From CAZWKX01 sp964614095 (lineage in GTDB: Bacteria > Actinomycetota > Acidimicrobiia > Spongiisociales > UBA11373), in contig CAZTJO010000007.1 of assembly GCA_964614095.1 (NCBI GenBank), positions 9,528 to 73,527 on the forward strand: a stretch of 64,000 nt of DNA. The letters are read 5' to 3'. The translations under genes and the position numbers were made by a program. This document shows, in pieces, positions 59,801-64,000 of the stretch (the stretch's first letter is position 1; each line of letters opens with the position of its first letter). Below the pieces are notes generated by a model. The model ran no database searches and was not told the DNA's origin. It saw nothing but the letters and a program-made list of their open reading frames with translations.

Positions 59801-59891
59801 ATTCAGAATTCAGAGCTGGCGGTAGGCATCTCGAGTGCTGAGTTCCTTCATTAATTCAACGGGTGCTGAATCTTGCCACTAGAATTCAACG
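59801..59891. repeat. decayed 7-bp repeat array with embedded palindrome
   Basis: ATTCAGA ATTCAGA (59801-59814) is followed in the same register by further heptamers, with TGCTGAG (59836) and TGCTGAA (59864) exactly 28 bases apart. ATTCAAC at 59854-59860 and GCTGAAT at 59865-59871 form an imperfect palindrome, and ATTCAAC recurs at 59884-59890. Lies upstream of the ABC/TetR operon; candidate TetR operator. Confidence 0.4.
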
Positions 59892-59895
59892 CGAG

Positions 59896-59919
59896 ATGAA
59901 AAAGGCAGGTCTCCCTTGA
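59896..59919 (+). CDS. possible 7-codon upstream ORF
   Basis: ATG 59896 to TGA 59919 encodes MKKAGLP. The stop overlaps the ABC permease start (TTGA at 59916-59919), so translation of the leader could be coupled to the permease. Only a short pattern; may be chance. Confidence 0.3.
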   Translation: MKKAGLP

Positions 59920-60965
59920 AAGCCATGATCCTCAAGGAGTTGCGTCAGCTGCGGCGGGACCGCCGCACCCTGGCCATGCTCATCGTGCTCCCGGTGCTGC
60001 TGCTCACCGTGTTCGGGTATGCCGCCCGTTTCGACATCGCCGAGATTCCCACTGCGGTGCTGGGCCCCGGCGCCGAACTGGTGGCCGGACAGCTCGAAGC
60101 ACCCTTCGACGTGGTCCACATCGACACCACGGGCGATGCCGAAACGGCCCGGAATCTGCTGCGCGACAGCGAGGCGGTCATCGCCGTGGTGGCTGGGCCC
60201 TCCCCCACCATCTACATCGACGGCACTCAACTCTTCAGTGCCCAGTCGGCGCTGCGGCGTGCCGCCGCCCTGCCTGAGGGCGTCGAGGTCGAGATCCTGT
60301 TCAATCCGGAGCTGAGCACGGCTGCGGTTATGGTGCCCGCCCTCATCGGGCTGGTGCTGACTGCAATAGGCACCATCATCACCAGTCTGGGAGTGGTGCG
60401 AGAGCGCCAGGAAGGCACTCTGGAGCAGTTGGCGGTCATGCCGCTGCGGCCCAGCCACGTGATCATCGGCAAGGTGGCCCCCTACTTCCTCGTCGGAATC
60501 CTCGACCTGATCATCATCACCGCGGCCGGGCTGCTGCTGTTCGACGTGCCGTTCCGTGGGTCGGTGCCCATCCTTATCCTCGGCTCGCTGCTGTTTCTGC
60601 TGGTTGTGCTCGGCATGGGCGTCCTGATCTCTACGGTCTCCCGGGCCCAGGGCGAAGCCATCCAACTCGCCATGATGACCCTTCTGCCCCAGGTGCTGTT
60701 GTCGGGCATGATCTTCCCGCTCGAGGCAATGCCCTGGGGCATCCGCTGGATCGCCTACATCCTGCCGCTGACCTACTACGTGGTCATCGTGCGAGGGGTG
60801 TTCCTCAAGGCGACGCCGTTTGGCCCGCTCATGTGGCCGCTGCTCGCCCTGCTGCTGCTCGCCGTGGTCGTTCTCAGCCTGGCCATCATTCGTTTTCGGC
60901 GTGACCTGGCGCCGGCGGCCCCCAAGCAGGCTGCGCCCTCCGAACCGGCGAAGGCGGCGGCATGA
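59916..60965 (+). CDS. ABC-2 type export permease
   Basis: 349 residues. One TM helix near the N-terminus ('LAMLIVLPVLLLTVFGYAAR'), a large extracytoplasmic domain (about 45-145), then five C-terminal helices ('ALIGLVLTAIGTIITSLGVV', 'YFLVGILDLIIITAAGLLL', 'LLLLAVVVLSLAIIRF'). This is the ABC-2 (YbhR/S, DrrB) layout. Single permease here, unlike the two in YbhFSR, so it may homodimerise. TTG 59916 or ATG 59925. Ends with ATGA overlap into the ATPase. Confidence 0.88.
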   Translation: MKAMILKELRQLRRDRRTLAMLIVLPVLLLTVFGYAARFDIAEIPTAVLGPGAELVAGQLEAPFDVVHIDTTGDAETARNLLRDSEAVIAVVAGPSPTIYIDGTQLFSAQSALRRAAALPEGVEVEILFNPELSTAAVMVPALIGLVLTAIGTIITSLGVVRERQEGTLEQLAVMPLRPSHVIIGKVAPYFLVGILDLIIITAAGLLLFDVPFRGSVPILILGSLLFLLVVLGMGVLISTVSRAQGEAIQLAMMTLLPQVLLSGMIFPLEAMPWGIRWIAYILPLTYYVVIVRGVFLKATPFGPLMWPLLALLLLAVVVLSLAIIRFRRDLAPAAPKQAAPSEPAKAAA

Positions 60966-61756
60966 ACTGGGGAGTCGAGAACCTGCGCGTCACCTACGGG
61001 TCTACCGTCGCTCTCGACGGTGTCGACCTCGATATCCCGCCGGGTGAGGTGACCGCCGTGGTCGGTGGCGACGGCGCCGGCAAGAGCACACTGCTGCGGG
61101 TGCTGGCCGGCGTCCCCATCGCCTACAGCGGAGTGGTGCGCCGCCCCGATGCCACCCGTCTCGGCTACGTACCCACCACATCGGGATCGTTCCGCGACCT
61201 GACCGTCGCCGAGAACCTCCAGTTTGTGGCCCAGGCGCATCGGCTGACCGACGGGCCGGGCCGAGCCGAGCCGCTGCTCAAGCGCACCGGCCTGACACCG
61301 TTCGCCAATCGGCTGGCCGGCAATCTCTCCGGGGGCATGCGGCGCAAGCTGGGTGTGGTCATGGCCATGCTGCACCAGCCCGACTTGCTGGTGCTCGACG
61401 AGCCGACCACAGGCATCGACCCGGTGAGCCGGTCCGAGGTGTGGCGCCTACTGGCCTTGGCTGCGGCGCGGGGTGCCGCCGTCGTGGTCTCATCCGCCTA
61501 CCTCGACGAGGCGGAACGGGCTGCCTCGGTGCTGGTGCTGCACCGGGGCCGCATGCTGGTGACGGGGCCGCCGGCCGAGGTGGTGGCGTCGATGCCGGGA
61601 GCGGTGGTGGAGACGGCCCGGCCGTCCGACCGGTCCCGGGCCTGGCGGCGCGGCCGGATCTGGCGAGAGTGGCGCCCGGAGGGAGCGGCCGATGCGGTGA
61701 CACCCGACTTGGAGGACGTTGTCATCGTGGCCTCTCTTGCGGCAGGTGAACGATGA
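60962..61756 (+). CDS. ABC exporter ATPase 1 (YbhF N-half-like)
   Basis: 264 residues. Walker A 'GGDGAGKSTLLRVLAG', canonical signature 'NLSGGMRRKLGVV', Walker B 'LLVLDEPTTGIDP'; at the H-loop it reads 'VSSAYLDEAERAASV', with Ala for His. This is also the pattern I recall for the first ABC half of E. coli YbhF. It overlaps both neighbours by 4 bp. Likely pairs with ATPase 2. Confidence 0.88.
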   Translation: MNWGVENLRVTYGSTVALDGVDLDIPPGEVTAVVGGDGAGKSTLLRVLAGVPIAYSGVVRRPDATRLGYVPTTSGSFRDLTVAENLQFVAQAHRLTDGPGRAEPLLKRTGLTPFANRLAGNLSGGMRRKLGVVMAMLHQPDLLVLDEPTTGIDPVSRSEVWRLLALAAARGAAVVVSSAYLDEAERAASVLVLHRGRMLVTGPPAEVVASMPGAVVETARPSDRSRAWRRGRIWREWRPEGAADAVTPDLEDVVIVASLAAGER

Positions 61757-62598
61757 GTGTGGTGGCCGCCTCCAGCCTCACCAAACGTTTTGGTGATTTC
61801 ACCGCCGTGGACCAGGTCGATCTGAGCGTCGGCGCCGGCGAGATCGTCGGCGTGCTCGGAGCCAACGGCGCCGGCAAGACCACTCTCATGCGCATGATCT
61901 TGGGCCTGCTGAGGCCGAGTGGCGGATCGGTGCTGCTGTTTGGCGAACCCCCGTCGCGCCGCACTCGCCTGCGTATCGGCTATGTGGCCCAGGGCCTGGG
62001 CTTGTACAAGGATCTCACCGCCGCCGAAAACCTCGCCTTTGCCGCGGCGGCGTTTGGAGTGCGGCCGCTGCCGGTGCCTGCGGGCGCCGAGTCGGGCCGG
62101 GTGGGCGAACTGCCCCTAGGGGTGCAGCGGCAGGTGGCCTTTGCCGCCGCTCTGCAGCACAAGCCCGAACTCCTTGTGCTCGACGAGCCCTCCTCCGGGG
62201 TGGCGCCGCTGGCGCGGGCGCATCTCTGGGACCAGATTCGCGAGCAGGCGGCCTCGGGCACCGCGGTGCTGGTCACCACCCACTACATGGACGAGGCCCG
62301 CCAGGCCGACCGGCTCGCGCTGATGGCGCGAGGCGGGGTGGTGGGCCGGGGCACCGAAGCCGACATAGTTGGAGACGCCCGCGCCGTGGTGATCGACACC
62401 GACGACTGGAGTGCTGCGTTTGCCGCCCTCGAGGCGGCGGGCCAGCCGGCCACACTGGCCGGGCGCCGCCTGCGTGTGCCCGGCGCCGACCCCGGCCAAA
62501 TCGCCCGCATCCTGTCGGTGGCTGACGTCGGCGCGTCGACCACCGGAACCGCGGCCACCCTCGAAGAGGCCATGGTGCTAGCCGAGGAACCCGAGTGA
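61753..62598 (+). CDS. ABC exporter ATPase 2 (YbhF C-half-like)
   Basis: 281 residues. Walker A 'GANGAGKTTLMRMILG', H-loop intact 'TTHYMDEARQAD', but the signature is 'ELPLGVQRQVAFAAAL' (LSGGQ lost) and the D-loop 'EPSSGVAPLA' is altered. Together with ATPase 1 this leaves one good composite ATP site and one degenerate one. 4-bp overlaps with neighbours. Confidence 0.87.
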   Translation: MSVVAASSLTKRFGDFTAVDQVDLSVGAGEIVGVLGANGAGKTTLMRMILGLLRPSGGSVLLFGEPPSRRTRLRIGYVAQGLGLYKDLTAAENLAFAAAAFGVRPLPVPAGAESGRVGELPLGVQRQVAFAAALQHKPELLVLDEPSSGVAPLARAHLWDQIREQAASGTAVLVTTHYMDEARQADRLALMARGGVVGRGTEADIVGDARAVVIDTDDWSAAFAALEAAGQPATLAGRRLRVPGADPGQIARILSVADVGASTTGTAATLEEAMVLAEEPE

Positions 62599-63197
62599 AG
62601 AAGCAGATCCGCCGCGGACGCCGCCCCGGTGATCCCGAGGTGACTAAAGGGGCCATCCTCGACGCGGCCCGGGCCGCCTTCGCCGAAACCGGCTACGACG
62701 GGGCCACCATCCGCGCCATCGCCGCCCAAGCCGGAGTCGATCCCGCCCTCATCCACCACCACTTTGGCACCAAAGAGGAGCTGTTCGTCGCCGCGCATGA
62801 GCTGCCCATCTCGCCGGCGGGCATGATCGCCGCCATTGAACACGGTGAGGGCGGCCTGGGAAAACGGGTTGCCCGCATGTTCTTGACCGCCACGTTCACC
62901 CCGGGCGGTCCTTATGAAGCAATGGTTCGCTCGGCGATGACCCACGAAACCGCCCGGAGGATGATGCGCGATTTCATCGAACGCGGCGTACTCGATGCCC
63001 TGGCGCCGCGCCTGGGTGTGCCCGACGCCCGCCTGCGCATCATGCTGGTCGGCTCCCACCTGATGGGCCTGTTCATGTTGCGCCGGGTGTTCGAGGTGGA
63101 AACGCTGCAGGACGTCGACCTCGAGGACCTGGTGCAGATCGTGGCCCCAACGGTGGAGCGCTACCTGACCGCCGACCTAGGCGCGCCGAGCCGATAG
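62595..63197 (+). CDS. TetR-family regulator of the ABC export operon
   Basis: 200 residues. N-terminal TetR HTH 'ILDAARAAFAETGYDGATIR', 'AIAAQAGVDPALIHHHFGTK'; variable C-terminal ligand/dimer domain ('AMTHETARRMMRDFIERGVL'). GTG 62595 overlaps the ATPase stop. As the last gene of the operon it is probably an autorepressor; the palindrome at 59854-59871 is a candidate site. Confidence 0.9.
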   Translation: MKKQIRRGRRPGDPEVTKGAILDAARAAFAETGYDGATIRAIAAQAGVDPALIHHHFGTKEELFVAAHELPISPAGMIAAIEHGEGGLGKRVARMFLTATFTPGGPYEAMVRSAMTHETARRMMRDFIERGVLDALAPRLGVPDARLRIMLVGSHLMGLFMLRRVFEVETLQDVDLEDLVQIVAPTVERYLTADLGAPSR

Positions 63198-63219
63198 GAG
63201 AGCACTAGGCGCAGCCGCG

Positions 63220-64000
63220 CTACGTCGGAGGCACCTGGACCGACAGGGACGGGTCGTTGGCGCTGTCGATCTCGTAGTGCATGGTGATCGGCACGTCCCC
63301 CATACCCTCCATGTCCAGCATGACCATTCCGACCTGCATGGCAACCGGCCAGCCGCCGGGATCGGCGATCCAGAACACCGCCTCGTTGATCTCTATGCCC
63401 GTGTCGATGCCACCGCCCATGAGAGCAGCGAGGGCACCGAGTTCCATGACGTCTGCCATCGATGTGAGATCGACGCGCTGGGCCGGAATCCCGTTCACCG
63501 TTTCGGAGTCTCCGGACATGGAAGCCCAGGGCACCTCACCAAAGCCCATCCAGAACATCGGGGTCGCCGGGCATATCCCGATTACCGACTGCACATCACT
63601 GTCGAGTCGGTTCGACTCCTCGAAACCCATGCCCTTGTCTATCCAGAGCGTCTCCGGGGTAGCCACCACGGTCATCTCCATCGATGTGCCGGCGGCGCTG
63701 ATGGCGGCAACGCACTCGTATGCGGAGCCGACATAGGTGAAGTCGACGGTCATGACCATGCTGATCCCCATCATGTCGACGGTGGCGTCGAGCCCGCCTG
63801 CAAACGAGTCCAACGCGTCCGGCGGCGAGCCAGCTTGGGCGTCGAAGCCATCGCCCGCAGCGGTGGTCGTCGGCGATGACAGCGTTGTGGTCGTCACCAC
63901 GGTCGTCGTTGGCGACGTCGTGCTCGTCGACTCGGTCGTGCTCGTCGACGTCGACCCGCCGAACACGCTGTCCCCACCACAGGCGGCGAGCAGAAGCAGG
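63220..64000 (-). CDS. partial Thr-rich lipoprotein (N-terminus beyond window)
   Basis: The frame is open to the window end. It starts within a signal peptide ('LLLLAACGGDSVF', lipobox LAAC), then a Ser/Thr-rich linker, followed by a beta-rich domain with two Cys ('YECVAAISAAGTS', 'VIGICPATPMFW') and 'IPAQRVDLTSMADVM', reminiscent of the LppX/LprG-like fold. The start codon lies outside the window. Convergent with the TetR gene. Confidence 0.72.
   Translation of the reverse strand, partial: LLLLAACGGDSVFGGSTSTSTTESTSTTSPTTTVVTTTTLSSPTTTAAGDGFDAQAGSPPDALDSFAGGLDATVDMMGISMVMTVDFTYVGSAYECVAAISAAGTSMEMTVVATPETLWIDKGMGFEESNRLDSDVQSVIGICPATPMFWMGFGEVPWASMSGDSETVNGIPAQRVDLTSMADVMELGALAALMGGGIDTGIEINEAVFWIADPGGWPVAMQVGMVMLDMEGMGDVPITMHYEIDSANDPSLSVQVPPT

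Noticed and set aside
57770..59891. Heptamer arrays as CRISPR
   Set aside because: Units are 7 bp without unique spacers, and no cas genes are in the window.

Overview
The window is high-G+C DNA from an actinobacterium, most likely a deep-branching lineage close to Acidimicrobiia. This rests on gene content and order seen here: a menaquinone gene set, a GAF sensor kinase/NarL regulator pair of DevS/DevR type, DUF501 and Ppx beside ftsB and eno, the order metG-tatD-rsmA-ispE, and a tiny ORF resembling the actinobacterial ribosomal protein bL37. GTG/TTG starts and 4-bp (NTGA) gene overlaps are frequent. No phage, insertion sequence, CRISPR array or replication origin was seen.

Layout. 0-13 kb: end of a beta-propeller protein, an M3 peptidase, a Memo-family protein, an SDR, then menE, menB-menA, menD, menF, an alpha/beta hydrolase, a CBS/BON protein and a divergent two-component pair. 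13.7-24.8 kb: ppdK, a GNAT/ADP-forming acyl-CoA synthetase fusion, an ABC-F ATPase, trkA-trkH, and a PfkB-type kinase. 24.9-38 kb: tRNA-Leu and a chain of nearly overlapping housekeeping genes read leftward (mfd, PpiC lipoprotein, mazG, eno, ftsB, DUF501, ppx), an HNH/DUF222 gene with a probable frameshift, and rplY-pth and pgsA-epimerase. 39-45 kb: an accessory block with two zinc-ribbon membrane proteins, a SagB-like oxidoreductase, an orphan sugar-type ABC ATPase with altered motifs, and a septum-formation-like lipoprotein. 45-52.6 kb: prs, glmU, tRNA-Gln, ispE, rsmA, tatD, metG, an AbrB-type regulator and rsmI. 52.7-64 kb: bL37, three small four-helix membrane proteins, a secreted metallopeptidase, a CHAD protein, three tandem cysteine-rich repeat lipoproteins (one broken by an in-frame TGA), an ABC-2 export operon with its TetR regulator, and a cut-off lipoprotein.

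How it fits together. The men genes give DHNA to demethylmenaquinone chemistry for a respiratory quinone; menC and a proven menH are not in the window. PPDK and enolase act at the PEP node. GlmU, Prs, IspE, PgsA and the FtsB-like protein supply envelope, nucleotide and lipid precursors and division. RsmA, RsmI, MetG, L25, Pth, bL37 and two tRNAs serve translation.

Most interesting signals: four arrays of 7-bp repeat units around the cysteine-repeat lipoproteins at 57.8-59.9 kb; the in-frame TGA in the middle lipoprotein; three convergent gene pairs whose stop codons share one CTAG; mirror-image promoters between the sensor kinase and regulator genes; several enzymes whose catalytic motifs are altered (PfkB, SDR, ABC ATPase); and genes whose conserved N-termini extend upstream of any ATG/GTG/TTG.
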